A stretch of 64,000 nt of DNA from Adenophora triphylla var. japonica (GCA_022495995.1 JAFEMH010001249.1:434001-498000); one strand, 5' to 3'; positions 1 to 12,561 are shown, numbered from the stretch's first letter. Made by a program: numbers and translations. The notes: generated from the sequence alone by a model not told the origin.

Positions 1-204
1 TTTCAACGATTTCATTGAGGCGATTGAGATGATTTCAAGGCAATCGAGACAATTTCGAGCTATAATCGATGATAATCAACAATTTCGACCATGGACAAAC
101 TTTCTATTTCAACGAGATTGTCGGGTCCTCTATCTCGAAAATCAATCCTAGGAAAAGAGATTCAACTGGTCTTCATATCGAAATTGAAAAGAACAGGAGA
201 GAGA
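1..204. other. No gene; short degenerate repeats
   Basis: Degenerate short units related to caatttcga and attgag fill the first 100 bases. I see no coding signal and no element boundary. Confidence 0.4.
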
Positions 205-705
205 AAATGGCAGAAATGTTATATTATACTACTGTTCTTTATAATGCTGCATCAAAAATGTTGTATAATACTGTATCAGAAATATTGTATTATACTATTG
301 TTTTTTATAATACTGCATCAGAAATGTTGTATTATACTACTGTTCTTTATAATATTGCATCAGAAATACTGTACTACATCAGAAATGTTGTATTATACTA
401 CTGTTCTTTATAAAACTGCATCAGAAATGTTGTATTATATTACTGCAACTGCATCAGAAATGTATTATATTACTGTTCTTTATGATACTGCATCAGAAAT
501 GTTGTATTATATTACTGTTCTTTATAATACTGCATGAGTAATACTGCATCAGAAATATTGTATCATTTTTAAAATAATACAATATCTTAAAATACTGCAT
601 CAATAATACTGCATGAAAATGTTGTATTATAATGTTCTTTATAATACTGCATCAGAAATATTGTATTATACTACTGTTCTTTATAATACTGCATCAGAAT
701 GTTGT
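205..705. repeat. AT-rich minisatellite, ~42 bp unit
   Basis: About ten imperfect copies of a unit of roughly 42 bp, starting gcatcagaaatgttgtatta and followed by tactactgttctttataata. Copies differ by internal deletions, so spacing varies. Both open frames across the array simply translate the repeat and are not treated as genes. Confidence 0.85.
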
Positions 706-1169
706 GAGATCTGTGTATTTGTTTCATAGTTGACTGCTCCGATGAGCTAGGAATATACTTATTTGTTGATTGATTATTTTGAATTTTTTTCATGATTGTT
801 TGTTATGCAATGATTGAGCTAATTGCGAGTATTTAATTTTGATTTTGGTGTTTGATTTTGTGAAATCCGCTTCAGAATTTGTTATTTGCTTATGATTTTG
901 CCTTATGAGCTTGTCTTGAGGGCAAAACTGAAATTTCACTTGTAAAAAGAACTTTCTGGTCATTTTAATACAATGAGAAACTTAGTGGGAAGTGATTTGT
1001 TCCAAAAGGAACTGAAAATACAAAGGATAAGTTATTGTTGAAGATGCACGAGCCCAATGATATTTACTGTCTCCTTAAGACATATTCGACCCCTCACCGA
1101 GTGTGCTTGAGTTTGCTTGGGTCGCTTGTCTCCCAGGATAGAACGTGCCGACCGGGGGCACTTTGCACC
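706..1169. other. No recognisable feature
   Basis: AT-rich DNA followed by a short GC-richer patch near 1085-1170. No long open frame, RNA gene or repeat boundary is visible. Confidence 0.4.
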
Positions 1170-1760
1170 TAAGTTCCCGGCGAGCTGAATTGAGCTTGGA
1201 CTAGATCACCTCTTCTTCTATAATGCAAGCTAGGAGGCCAAAGGATGATTGACAAGATGCAGCCAAAGAGAATGGAGCAGGAATGCAGAAAAATAAGTGT
1301 TTCTTTTTCTGTTGTGTTTTTCTCAAAGTGTTCCAAAAGTTCTCTCAAGTTATTGACAAACTTTGTCAAATATCCATTATAAAGCCTTAGGAAAAATGAA
1401 TATTTAAGATTTAATTTGATATTAATCACAATTAATCCGAAATTAATATCCATTAAACTGGAAATATTAACCTCATTTTCAGTTTTGATATTCATTTTCA
1501 TGGCTGTTACACTTTGAAAATCAAACAGTCATTAATGCCCAGGATCTGCTCGGCCGAGTCATGTGCCTTGCTCGGCCGAGCAAGGCTGTCCAGAAACTTT
1601 TGCCCAAGATCTGCTCGGTCGAGCAAGACATATGCCTCGGCTGAGCATGGCTGTCCAGAGACTTTGTCATTCTGCCATGCTATGCTCGAGCGAGTCAACA
1701 CTCTGCTCGAACGAGCATATCAGTCAAAGTCAAAATCATTTTTTATTTACAAAATCAAAT
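1170..1760 (-). mobile_element. Possible LTR remnant with palindrome cluster
   Basis: Six short palindromic motifs of the form gctcggccgagc lie at 1549-1558, 1565-1586, 1613-1624, 1634-1646, 1684-1694 and 1705-1716. The second is a perfect 22-bp palindrome. On the minus strand they lie upstream of a weak TATA-like stretch near 1375-1383. The same arrangement occurs in the clear LTRs of this window, so an LTR fragment is the best guess. No termini, primer site or coding region was found. Confidence 0.35.
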
Positions 1761-2051
1761 TTTATTAGCAAAATATGGACCACATACTTTGAGCATTCGT
1801 ATTTAATTCATTCAAAAACCATTTTGGACAAATAAATATTTTATTTCACAAACACAAAATTAATTAAGTAATTTGATAAAATTACCCTTTAAAAATTAAT
1901 CTATTATTTTTCTTCAAAACACACTATTTTTCCAACATTAATTTGTATCATGCTATTTATTATGTAAAATCGATAAACTAACCTTGTTATGAAATTGTGA
2001 GATAATTCATTAAAGGGCTGACAGAAATGGAAAAAAGATGTTCAATAAGGG
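1761..2051. other. No feature seen
   Basis: AT-rich sequence without coding or repeat structure that I can identify. Confidence 0.4.
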
Positions 2052-3021
2052 CTCCGTTTGTTTTGCGTAAAACGACGTCCGAAAAATGATTTTTTGGAAA
2101 ATGAAAATATTTTTTGAAAAATGACGTAAACTGTTTTCAACTGTTTGGTAAGGAAATGGGTTTCGAAAAACATTTTCATGTATTTAATGAAAATATTTTT
2201 TTTGATAAAAACACAATTTGAGATAAGTTGAAAGAGATATGATGGGATAGGGTGATGGAGGTGGGGTGGTAGGATAGGAGGTGAGGATTAGTAGGGGTGA
2301 GGCGGCTGGGTGTGGGGTAAGATAGGGTGGTGAGGGAAATGTAAAGGGTAAGATGATGGTAGACTAGGGTGGTGATAGGGTATGGTGTGGGGGTGGGGTA
2401 GATGTGGGGTAGGGTGGGTAACCGAGAGTGGGGGGGGAGGGGTAGGGTGGGTAGCCGAGAGTAGGAGAGTGGGGATGTTGTTAAAAAATAAATTAATTTA
2501 ATTATAAGTAAAAAAAGTTTGATCGTGGGAGGGGGGTCGGTGGCTGGTGGGTGGGTGGGGGTGGGGTGGGGTGATGAGGGTTATTAAAAAAATAATTTTA
2601 ATATGAATAAAAAAATTGATTGGGAGTGAGGGGGTTGTTAAAATATAATTTTAAAACGAATAAAAAAAATATTTTTTGACGTTGAGGTGGTGGTGGTGGT
2701 GGTGGTGGTGGTGGGAGTGGGGGGAGGAATTGTAAATTTTTTTTTTTTAATATAAATAATTTTTTTTATGAGGGGATGGGGTAGGAGATGGGTGATGTGG
2801 GTGGGTAACGTAGGGGTGTATGAAAAGTTAGGTGTGCGTCTGATAGGGTGTTATCATTTTTTGAAAAATGTTTTATTTATGAAAAATTCGTAAGTCGTTT
2901 TATTTAAAAAAGTGGAAAAATATTTTCTGCATTTTCCATTAATTATCAAACACAAAAAATCAGGAAAACGTTTTTCGTAAAACGTTTTCCCCCAAAAAAA
3001 AAAAAAAAAACACAAACGGAG
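2052..3021. mobile_element. Non-autonomous TIR element (CTCCGTTTG ends)
   Basis: Starts CTCCGTTTG and ends with its exact reverse complement CAAACGGAG (3013-3021). Subterminal inverted repeats are rich in aaaacgttttcc-like words. The middle is G-rich on the plus strand, including a (GGT)n run near 2688-2715 and several G3 and G4 runs. It has no transposase. This looks like a MITE or other non-autonomous DNA transposon. A second element of the same type starts at 3489. I could not establish a target duplication, so the superfamily is open. Confidence 0.6.
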
Positions 3022-3488
3022 TTTAAGTAGAGGACAGGATGCATATATGCATGTTATGAGACGCAAAAGAGGTTATAAAGCGGCGTGTATCATGCGATGC
3101 GATGCACTAGGACAAATTACACACACGAGGTTTATGTCATCTAAGTTTTCCGTTACATTTAATGATGATCGCATTTTCGATCTCTTCTTGTGAAAATAAA
3201 GACAAGATGAATGATTTGGTGTTTTCTAAATTTCCGTTCAACATCTTTTGAAATTTATCATTCGGTCAAATTTGTTATGTACGACCGACCGACGGAAAGT
3301 AGTTGCACTTTCTGGAAATTAGCTTTCAACTTAGTACTCCTACGTGTTATATGGCCTTTTAAACATGAAATGCCTACGGCACCAGGAGCATGCCAAACCT
3401 CAGACCCCCAACCCTTGCACACATAAAAAAAAAAAAAAAAAAAAAAGTATTTTAAAATCATTTTAAAAAGTCAATTTTTTTTTCTAAT
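3022..3488. other. Spacer with poly-A run
   Basis: Non-coding spacer between two TIR elements. It contains a poly-A run at about 3424-3446. Two small opposing open frames overlap here and neither resembles a known protein. Confidence 0.4.
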
Positions 3489-3855
3489 GCTCCGTTTGTT
3501 TCGGGGAAAATAACTTCCGAAAAATGATTTCCTGGAAAATGTTTTCCGGAAAAGGAAAACGTTTTCCGAAAATGTGGAAAACGTTTTCCGGAAAATGAGG
3601 AAGATAAAACAACTTCCTTAGGAAAATGGGGAAAACGTTTTCCGGAAAATGAAGATGTTTTTCGGAAAATTATTATTATTATTATTATTATTACTATTAT
3701 TTTATTATTATTTTATTATTATTTTATTATAATAATTATTATTATTTTATTATTATTTTATTTTTATTATTATTTTATTTTTATTATTATTTTATTATTA
3801 TTTTATTATTATTATTATTATTATTATTTATTTTTTTTATTATTATTTTTTATTA

Positions 3856-3889
<34 letters not shown>

Positions 3890-4025
3890 TTATTATTATT
3901 TTATTATTTTTATTTTTTTTTATTTTATTATTTTTTATTATTTTTTATTTTTTTATTTTTTATTTTTATTTTTATTTTTATTTTTATTTTTATTTTTATT
4001 ATTATTTTATTATTATTATTATTAA

Positions 4026-4100
<75 letters not shown>

Positions 4101-4392
4101 AATATTATCCATCCACTTTTTTTACACCATTTTCCGGAAAACAACTTCCTTAGGAAAAATTCGGAAAACGTTTTCCTTAGAAACGGCGGAAAATGTTTTC
4201 CGAAAACCATTTTCTCCATTTTCCGGAAAACTACCAAACACCGAAAAATGGGGAAAACGTTTTCCGGAAAACAAACATGTTTCGGGGAAAATGGGGAAAA
4301 CGTTTTCCGAAAAATTACCAAACACCGGAAAATGGGAAAAACGTTTTCCGAAAAACGTTTTCCTCCCATTTTCTTGGAAAAAAACGGGGCCT
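3489..4392. mobile_element. Second TIR element of the same type
   Basis: Begins gctccgtttgttt and ends with a degraded inverse, aaacggggcc. Both arms are built from repeated ggaaaacgttttcc-type palindromes. The centre is a long ATT/TTA microsatellite. No transposase is encoded. The shared termini and subterminal words tie it to the element at 2052. Confidence 0.6.
3668..4100. repeat. (ATT)n / (TTA)n microsatellite
   Basis: Some 430 bp of almost pure ATT/TTA with interspersed T runs. It occupies the centre of the TIR element at 3489-4392. Confidence 0.9.
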
Positions 4393-5164
4393 AAGATGAA
4401 TGGCTTTTCTAGGGGCTTATAAACGATCAATGTTACTATTAAAACTATCACAGTCTATTCAATTAAAATGCTAGATGACTATGGAAATATGAAAATGTTA
4501 AAGCTGATAATTTTAACTTGCCCCAAATCATGACTTAGAACTACTAAATAATTAAACTGAAATTTTTTTACAGACAAATATGCAGCTTTAAAGCCATAAA
4601 ATTATTATATTTATTTAGAAATATCCATTTTCAAGAAGATTTTTGAGGTCACAGAAGGACTTCTGGGGTTTTTTTTGAAGGGAGTAATATGTTTCTACAG
4701 TACTATTCTGTCTAGGCCAACTGACCCTAGGGCCCCTGAGCCCAGATTAAAGCCCAATTTAAACCACGTGAGATACTTATTTCCCTAGACACCCCTCACT
4801 TGAAAAAACTTAAAACTCCTTTCAGCCCGTCTCTCTCCTCCTCCAGCTGGCTCTCTTTTTTTTTTTCCCCCAAAAACTTTAATCTACAATATATTAAGAT
4901 CTAGAAGTCGAAAAAAAAATCTGAGACCACCGTATTACTCGTATCGTCGAGACGAATCAAACTAGTAGTACTAACATATATTTTGATGCAAATTAATGAG
5001 ATTATTAAACTTGTATATTAAACTTTTCGTTCTTAGTTCATGCAAATTAGTTGGTATTTTGGGGTCTAGGTCTAATCTGCCTGCTATCAATCATAGCCCA
5101 AGAGCTACCATATGCAATAGTTACAAGTCAAGCGTAAAAGGAAAAAGCTTGATGGCGAAGCATA
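4393..5164. other. No recognisable gene
   Basis: AT-rich DNA with a pyrimidine-rich stretch near 4820-4870. Open frames are short and unconvincing. Confidence 0.4.
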
Positions 5165-5990
5165 AAAAGGAAAAAGTCTTATAAGTTACTTATAAGACTT
5201 ATTAATAAGTCTTATATGTAACATATAAGACTTTTTAAAAAATTTATAAGTAACTTATAAGACTTTTTAAAAAGTCTTATACGTTACTTATAAGACCTAT
5301 TTGAACATTGAGAACTATGTTGTAAAAAGTCTTATAAGTAGTAACTTATAAGACTTTTTTAATAAGTCTTTTTACTTATAAGACTTTTTAAAAAGTCTTA
5401 TAAGTTACTTATAAGACCTATTTTGAACAAAAAAGTCTTATAAGTAACATATAAGACTTTTTAAAAAGTCTTATAAGTAACATATAAGACTTTTTAAAAA
5501 GTCTTATAAGTGTAACTTATAAGACTTTTTAAAAGTCTTATAAGTTAGTTATAAGACCTATTTGAACATTGAAAATTGTGTTGTAAAAAGTCTTATAAGT
5601 GTAACTTATAAGACTTTTTAAAAGTCTTATTAGTTATAAGACCTATTTGAACATTGAAAATTGTGTTGTAAAAAAGTCTTATAAGTAACATATAAGACTT
5701 TTTAAAAAGTAAAAAAGTCTTATAAGTAACTTAATAGACTTTAAAAAGTCTTATAACTAACTTATAAGACTTTTTTTAAAAAGTAAAAAGTCTTATAAGT
5801 AACTTAATAGACTTTAAAAAGTCTTTTAAGTTACTTATAAGACTTATTAAAAAGTCTTTTAAGTAACTTATAAATTTAAAAAGTCTTTTAAGTAACTTAT
5901 AAGATTTTAAAAAGTCTTTTAAGTTACTTATAAGACTTTTTTAAAAAGTCTTATAAATTACTTATAAGACTTATTAATAAGTCTTATATG
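5165..5990. repeat. Palindromic array, aagtcttataagt units
   Basis: More than twenty alternating copies of aagtcttataagt and its reverse complement acttataagactt, usually joined by tttttaaaaa or by taac/ttac. Neighbouring copies are inverted, so almost any segment can fold into a hairpin. A longer joint containing gacctatttgaaca occurs about four times and hints at a higher-order unit. No coding potential. Confidence 0.85.
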
Positions 5991-6590
5991 TGAGCTGCAC
6001 CCAGTTAATTCACAAACAATACCAAAGCCACATTATGTTGAGTCACATCTGAACCAAAATTGAGTAAATAGCAAAATTGTTCAAATCAGAGTGTATTTGA
6101 CCTTTATCAAACTTGAATTTATCCACTTCAGAAATTTTGTAAGAATTAATGAGAAAATTAAAATAAAAATAAAAAATAAAAGGCAATGTTTCCTAGTTAG
6201 ATGCTTATATATCAGTTGTGGTAATTTGTAAACATAACCAACCCATTTTTCCCATTGCTGCAGAACCCACCCGCCGCAGCTACAACAACCTACCACCACC
6301 TCAAAAAACTTCATCCCTGTCAAAAAAAGAGTACAAATCAAAATCTTGGATAAGCATCAGTATCCACTTCAAGAACTTTGAAATTTCTGAATGGTTTAGC
6401 TCCTTATCTGGTCCCAATAGAAGGTAATGTCCGTCAAAGGCGTGAACGACGATGGACTCCTCCTCAATAGCTTTAATCCACATCTATTCAACTCCAAATC
6501 CCTTCACATAATCAAAACAATTCAAACAAATTTTCAATTTAACATTAAAATAAAATCATTTGAAAATAAAATCCTGGGGGAGTATGTGTG
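5991..6590. other. No gene seen
   Basis: Spacer between two repeat arrays. Opposing short open frames between 6081 and 6621 mirror each other and match nothing I know. Confidence 0.35.
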
Positions 6591-6985
6591 TGTGTGTGTC
6601 GAAATCGGAGAAGATCCATAAAATCAGAGGCCGACGACGAAGGTGAAAGGGCGATGATGGCGACGAAGGTCAAAGGGCGACGCCGGCGAAGAAGGTGAAA
6701 TGGGAAAGGAGTTAGAGAGAGAAAGAGAGAGAGAGAGAGAGAGTGTGTGTGTGTGTGTGTGTGTCGGAATCGGAGAAGATCCGTGGTGCAGACGCCGGCG
6801 ACGAAACTGAAAGGGTGACGATGGCGACGATTGACGAAGGTGACAGGGAGACGCCGGAGACGAAGGTGAAATGGGAAATGAGTTAGAGAGAGAAAGAGAA
6901 AGAGAGTGCGTGTGTGTGTGTGTTGAATAGAGAGAAAGAGAAAGAGAAAGAGAGTACGTGTGGTGTGTGTTGAATGAGGGGTGTA
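6591..6985. repeat. ~165 bp tandem duplication with GA and GT runs
   Basis: Two diverged copies start at the aatcggagaagatcc sites near 6602 and 6767. Each continues through gacgaaggtgaaa-type words into gttagagagagaaagag and a (GT)n run. A third partial copy covers about 6905-6985. (GA)n and (GT)n microsatellites mark the joints. Confidence 0.75.
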
Positions 6986-7334
6986 TGTGGAATTATAATA
7001 TTAAGAGAACTCCCTAATTAAGATTTACAAAAATATTTTCTTTAAATGGAATAAAATCTGGGCAAGGGGGTGTTAGGGGAATTTTTCCTTCTGTCTATGG
7101 GATCTCTATGAGGAGGAAGAGTGATTGGTTTCTATAGTTAGAATGGTGTGTGTGGTGATGGTGATAATAAGGCATGGCAACTATAGCTATTTTGTGCTTT
7201 CGGAATCTTTGTTACAACGTCTCTACTAAAGGTTGAGTTGTCACGAGAGCTTTAAAATTTCACAAAATTATTTGGTTTCTAAACATAGCCAATACACCAC
7301 GGTTCATACGTCATACCATCAATAATACATTTAG
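6986..7334. other. No feature seen
   Basis: Non-coding spacer with no recognisable repeat boundary. Confidence 0.35.
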
Positions 7335-7440
7335 GTTCCGTTTGTTTATGGGAAAAAAGGTTTTTGAAAAATATTTTCTAGAAAATAAAAATATTTTTCA
7401 AAAAATGACATTCGATTGTTTGAGGGAATTTTCGTTCAAC
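7335..7440. mobile_element. One end of a third TIR element
   Basis: ggttccgtttgtttatggg followed by gaaaatatttttc-type subterminal words resembles the ends of the elements at 2052 and 3489. Only one terminus is present, so this is a truncated copy. Confidence 0.45.
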
Positions 7441-7599
7441 GGACCATCAAATTTGATGCTTGAGGGAATTTTTGTTCACAAAGACTAATATTCTATAGTG
7501 GCGAATTTGATGCTTAGCGAATTTCCGGATAAATTATTATTAAAATTGGTTTTTTATTAATCCACATAACAAAATAACTGATACTGTCAAAAAGATCGA
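7441..7599. other. No feature seen
   Basis: AT-rich spacer. Confidence 0.3.
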
Positions 7600-8741
7600 A
7601 TCAACCCAAATTCAGCGGTCGGTTGTACTCCGGCGATTGAATAGCCTATAAATAAGACAGAAAATGTAAATTAAGTCGGGGCTTCACCGCCAAGGCCCTC
7701 CGGCGTGAGAGTAAGTTCACGATTTGTGTATAGAGAAATCAAATTGACAGAGCTTCGAGTCAAAGAGAGAACGTACCCAAATATGGAAATAATGACTTGT
7801 ATTTATAGGGATGGATATGTAGAATCCATGTTGAACTTGGACTGTAAAGAGATAAGATATAATCTTAGGAGGATTATATCTATTGAGGAGTCCTTATTTG
7901 ACTTGAATTAATACAGAAAATTACAATCCTAGAGAGATTGTAACTGCTTTAGAATCCTTGCTTGATTAGGACTGTACGAACAACCATTCTGTCGTTATGC
8001 CGTGATGCCTCCTTCCTCGTCATAAATGCCTGGCCGGCATATGATGAGCCGGGGAAGGAATAAGATAGCTGAGGAGCCATGATAAGACAGCCGAGGAAGC
8101 CTCCTCGTCGCCAAGGGAGGGTATCTCGGCCTTGGAGGGGAGTCTCCTCGGCCCATGAGTTGGGCCTTAGTTATTTCATTTGTTTAGGCCTTGGTCGGCC
8201 TAGGTAATGCCGAGCTAGATAATACGAGGAATCCCAGGTCTTGCCTCGTATCTGAGATTTGATGGATTATGTTTAGGGCCCAATCCACTTGGGCCTTGCC
8301 CGGACTAGCCCATATTCGTACTTAGGTTTATACCGTTCAGTGGCCCCCGACTTCCTAGCTCGGCTATGCCGAGTAGGAAGTGATGCTCTACCTCGGCCTA
8401 TACGAATATGAAAGGGCGTCAACGTGGCAATGTGTCGCTTCAGTTGTCCATCGGTTACTTCGTACAATGATGGGGCACGGTGCACGACGTCTGACACGTC
8501 TCTTGGGAACCCACTAATGCATTAAATGTTGGGGGCGCCATACCCGCTTGACCCGTTTTGCTTTGGGTTCGACCCGCTTGTATGAGTATAAAAACAAATT
8601 CCCCCTTTAATTTCAACCTTTTATCAGCTTGTGCATTTGAGAGCGAATTAACAAGGTTCAAAATACCGTTCTTCGTGTTCTTGATAGTACGTGCCCAGAT
8701 TTGCCAGAAACGTTTGATTAGTCCGTAGATTCTCATACATC
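7600..8741 (-). mobile_element. LTR-like remnant, probably minus strand
   Basis: A minus-strand TATA box (TATAAA at 7802-7807) has GC-rich palindromic sequence upstream of it, on the right. This includes a near-perfect inverted repeat with 14-base arms at 8351-8380 and repeated gccgagg/cctcggc words at 8085-8400. A second, plus-strand TATA-like box (tataaaaac near 8593) means two LTR pieces may be joined here. No gag or pol and no primer site is attached. The T1 array begins immediately at 8742. Confidence 0.4.
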
Positions 8742-10606
8742 TGTGATGTACCCGATTTTTTTTGTGAAAATCAAAACGGAGTCGCCACGCCATTTTTGTT
8801 TTAAGGGCCAAAACTTTGAAAAATGCCCGGAATCAAGAGATTTGGGTTCGGAGGTCACGTTACACGCCGGGAAGGACGTTAGTGTGCACCCGGAATGCCT
8901 CGTGAAACGAGTCTTCCAAGCTTAAAAACCATTTGTGTGTGTGTGTGTGTGTTACTTTGGCCAAAATAAGTTGAAACTGAGGAAAGCAAAAATTGGGAAT
9001 TCTTTATTAGACTTTGGACAGATCCCATGATTTTTGGGTTGAGTTTTAGTACTCAAAAGATTTTTGGAAGTTGAAAACCATTTCTGCCAGAATGAAAAAG
9101 GCAGTGGACACTTGATTTTGAAATGGACTTTAGGGCTTGAAAACTCCAGAATCTGAGAAAAGTTCGAGAATAAAAAATGTTCAAAACACCTTAAATAAGG
9201 TTTCTATAAAAGAACTTTTCATTTTGGAGATTATTTGAGGGGTCAAAACCTTCTGGAAATCTCAGATATGAAATCTGGATTTCCAGAAACTGATGAACTG
9301 ACCTTTAAAAGAAAATTTGAAAAAAGGAGTTTTACTCACGTAAAAAATAAAGTAAAAATATTTCTGGAAAGATATGGATGTTGGCTACAAAAAGTATTTT
9401 GTAGTCAACACTAAATTCCAAGTTTCTGTATGTCCAAAAAATAGGAAAATGGACTGAGATCTCAGAACAATGCTACTGGATAGCAAGATGTTCTTGAGGG
9501 AAAATGTGATTTTTGGGGGATTTGCATCTATGTTCGCCCCATTTTCATCCCTAGACTTGATTACACTACTTTGTGTTAAGTGGTTATCATATTCAAGTCA
9601 TCCTTGGGGAATTTTATGGGGTTTAAACATGTCCTTTGCAAAGGGAAAGGGGATATTTTGTAGAGATGAAATTAAAGAGACAAATCAACTAGAGATTTAA
9701 AATTTGGACCATTTGAGATGGTCATTCATGAAGATGAACTTCAAGATGACCATCTTAGGTCAAGACTTAAGTTAAATTAGACATAAAGCAAATCAAAATA
9801 AGAAGAACAAGATGAACAAGAGGTTAAAAGGGAATTTTAGGGTTTAGAGAAGGAGGGCTTTACCAATGGTGACACCCTATCTTCCTAGGCTTGGAATTTG
9901 ACTTGAGGAGTATCAAGATTTGGTGTTTGACTTGAGGAGTATCAATATTTGGTGTTTTGGAGTTGTGTTTGGGTGGATTCAAGGCTTGAATGTGTTTAGG
10001 GCTTGATGATAGAGTTGATCAAAGAGAAAACAAGTAGATAACACTTAAGTCCTCTATGTTTTCTCCCTAATCATCCTCTTGAGTAGTGTTTTAAGCTTGA
10101 GCTTGGTGTGTTTAAGAATGATATGAGAATGGTTGAAGTGAAATTGGGAAAGATTCAAGAGAAAATGGTGGCAATCTAAGGATTCCCACTGTTTTCTCTC
10201 TATTTTTTGCCAAAATGCAGCTTCTGTGTGCAAAATATGTTGTGTAAACTGAGAGAGGAGGGTTCAATTTATAGGCCCCTGTAAGAGGCAATCCTATCCG
10301 CGCGGAGGGTATCGTCAGCGTGCACTGTTCATCTGCTATAGTGCTGGCTTTTGGACAGGAGGAATATTATTCAAAAAATTACAGCAGTTTGTTTTTCAAC
10401 TTGCCTAATTCAGATTTTTCCAATTTCTTTTGCTTTTTGAGATTCTTTTCTTGGTTTAACTTTAAATGGCAATTCCCACTTTACCCTTGCTTTGTTAGAA
10501 AGGTTAGGGTTTGTTAGAAATGTTGGAAATGTTAAAATTTTCGTTAATTTTCTAACGAAAATACTAACGGCTCAAATTGGAGCACTTACAACATCTTCAT
10601 CGGAAA
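8742..10606 (-). repeat. T1 LTR A (3' LTR)
   Basis: Matches LTR C along its whole length. Starts TGTGATGTACCC on the plus strand. The shared sequence runs through tcggaaa, so the exact TG...CA end (10599 is one option) is uncertain. It holds the minus-strand TATA box. No polypurine tract lies to its right, so the neighbouring internal end is truncated or rearranged. Confidence 0.85.
10268..10306 (-). promoter_or_regulatory. T1 LTR A promoter: TATA plus palindrome
   Basis: Minus-strand TATAAA at 10268-10273, with the perfect palindrome TCCGCGCGGA at 10297-10306 about 25 bp upstream of it. In LTR C the palindrome has decayed to tccacgcgga (24344-24353) while the TATA box is intact. Confidence 0.6.
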
Positions 10607-12372
10607 TTATTGTGATGATGCATTTACTTGCTTTCGAAGATGCACTTAGCCTAAGCTTTTGGCAGGGAAATTATGATTTATGATCTTCAATCACTTAGGA
10701 TTTTTCCTATTGATTCAAATTTTGTGCATGCTACATGAGCCCTTGGGAGATTTTTTGTGGGGATGCATGGTGATGAAAGGGGATGCGTTGGGATGTATGT
10801 GTTTGGAGACTGTTTGGGACAGGTTTTGAGCAAGTGGGGGAGGTGAGAGCCCTCGATCGCAGTTCAAACAGCGGTTGTTGATGAGGTTTTGTTGACAGTA
10901 TCACATGGATCTCAATTTTGATGAGATTGAATTCGGATCCCGGGTCTTGGTTGAAATTTTCCCTCTCATTCTTGGTCATCGAAGGCGTGCGACGGAGCTG
11001 CAGGACACGTCGATACGAGCGAAGCTTCTTTCATTTGGGTGAGCTGTGACTTTGGCCGAAACCTTGTTCGGAGAATGATTTGATGAAATTGCCAATGCCG
11101 GGAGAAATCCAGATCTTAAATTCCGATGCTACGGAAGCTGCTATGTACCAAGTCCTGAAGTTGAAAATTTAGTTGTTGATGTGACTAGACCCTTTTTGTG
11201 ACTTGATAAAATTCAGGTCCAAAGGACCAACTTGACAAAGCCCCCGGATCCTGAGTAGGCAAAGTCCAGATTTTGAAGAAGTGACTTGGCGAATCTATCT
11301 CGTAGTGAAGAACCCAATGTGGACCCAAAGAAGACTATAGAAGCCCCAACTTGAAGAGCTGATACAGAGAATGCAGGAGAACCGCTTAGCAAGCCCCAAC
11401 GTGAAGAAATTCGGAAGCGATCTTATTGCGACGGGGTCATCATGTGACCGAGGGCACCTATCTTTTCAAATCTTAGTCAACCGATCCTTTGGACAAGATT
11501 CAGAAATGTTTACGTGCAGGGGCACATCTTTCGAAAAGTGGGAATGAATTCCGATTTTGTGTATACACACTCGCTTTAGGTTTGACTCTTTTGAGAGAGT
11601 ATAAGCATCACAAGGTGTGGAAAAGTGTATGAAAGCCCCTGCTGACCGAAAGTTAGTGTTTGGCTCTATTTCCCTATGATGTAGAAAGAGAAGACTTGTC
11701 GAGACACTTGAAAACTTGTCTTATCTGTGATGATCACAAAGCTGCTTAAAACCCTTTGTTAATGTTCGGGTTATTCAATCCCTAAATCTGATATGAACAA
11801 ATATTTTGATTAATCACAAGGAGAAAACCAACTGATATCGAGAATCAAGCTCGGAAGGGAGGAAAGTGTATAGGGACGATCCTTGATGAGACCGGATTTT
11901 TTTTTTTTTTTTTTTTTTAGATTTGTTTGTGATTTCGACCGGACCATTTCTGGTTGCCTACGTTCCCTCCATTATGAAGAGCTCAGGTCGTCGTAGTTCG
12001 GGCCTATCCCGAATGAAAAGAGAACGAATGTTGAAATTCGAGGGTCTGAGGACCTTTGGGGATTTTGAGGATTTGGAGGATTGAATAACATATCCCCTTA
12101 GAGTGTCCATGAAAGACACGGATGTGAAGCCCCCAGTGGGACATCCACGACAAGTGTTTGTGGAGGAGAAATGAAATATGCTCACATGAAATGTCGAATG
12201 AATCAGACTTGAATTTGCACAATCTTTGATCATTTGAGCCGAGATGGATTTGGCTCCAATTTAAGCAAGCAGTGAAGCATTAATTTGATTTAGCTCCTGA
12301 AATTACTATCCGGTAAGGACTGTAGCTGGGTTTTCGGGCTTCGATCGGCCATCGGGTGATTTGGAAAGTTGT
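10607..12372 (-). other. T1 3' non-coding region
   Basis: No open frame of note. About 10735-10880 resembles the intergenic stretch at 42885-43010 of T2 (words such as gagcc-ttgggg and caggttttgag). The CTACG...CGTAG element sits at 11958-11996. A related stretch runs inverted in T4 (33361 onward). T1 has lost whatever lay between this point and the polypurine tract. Confidence 0.6.
11958..11996 (-). promoter_or_regulatory. Conserved CTACG...CGTAG element (T1)
   Basis: Inverted pair CTACG (11958-11962) and CGTAG (11992-11996), followed by ttcg. Versions of the same element occur in T2, T4, T5 and the remnant at 59055. Role unknown; probably an RNA fold. Confidence 0.6.
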
Positions 12373-12561
12373 GACCTCTTAAGATGAGAGGTCGGCTGGG
12401 CCTTTTGCTGACTGAACCTCTAAAGATAAGAGGTTGGCTTTTAGGGATGTGTTTGGAAAATCTATGGCGGGGAAGATTAATTGCCTCTAAGAATGAGAGG
12501 TCAAATTTTGACTTTGGCCGAAGGCGAGGGTAATGGGAGTATCCTCTAAAATCGAGAGGAT
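12373..12561 (-). ncRNA. Four-hairpin array, 7-nt loops (copy 1)
   Basis: Four stem-loops, CCTCT-N7-AGAGG, at 12373-12393, 12415-12435, 12484-12500 and 12541-12561. Three of the stems extend to seven pairs: GACCTCT/AGAGGTC, AACCTCT/AGAGGTT and ATCCTCT/AGAGGAT. The changes are compensatory and every loop is exactly seven bases. Also present at 17966-18154 and, inverted, at 32783-32990. Probably a structured part of the element's 3' RNA. No function is assigned. Confidence 0.65.

Noticed and set aside
69..537. Tyr/Leu-rich open frames at the left end
   Set aside because: They translate the 42-bp minisatellite in two frames.
2044..3029. 8-bp target duplication for the first TIR element
   Set aside because: Flanks aataaggg and tttaagta do not match well enough to call.
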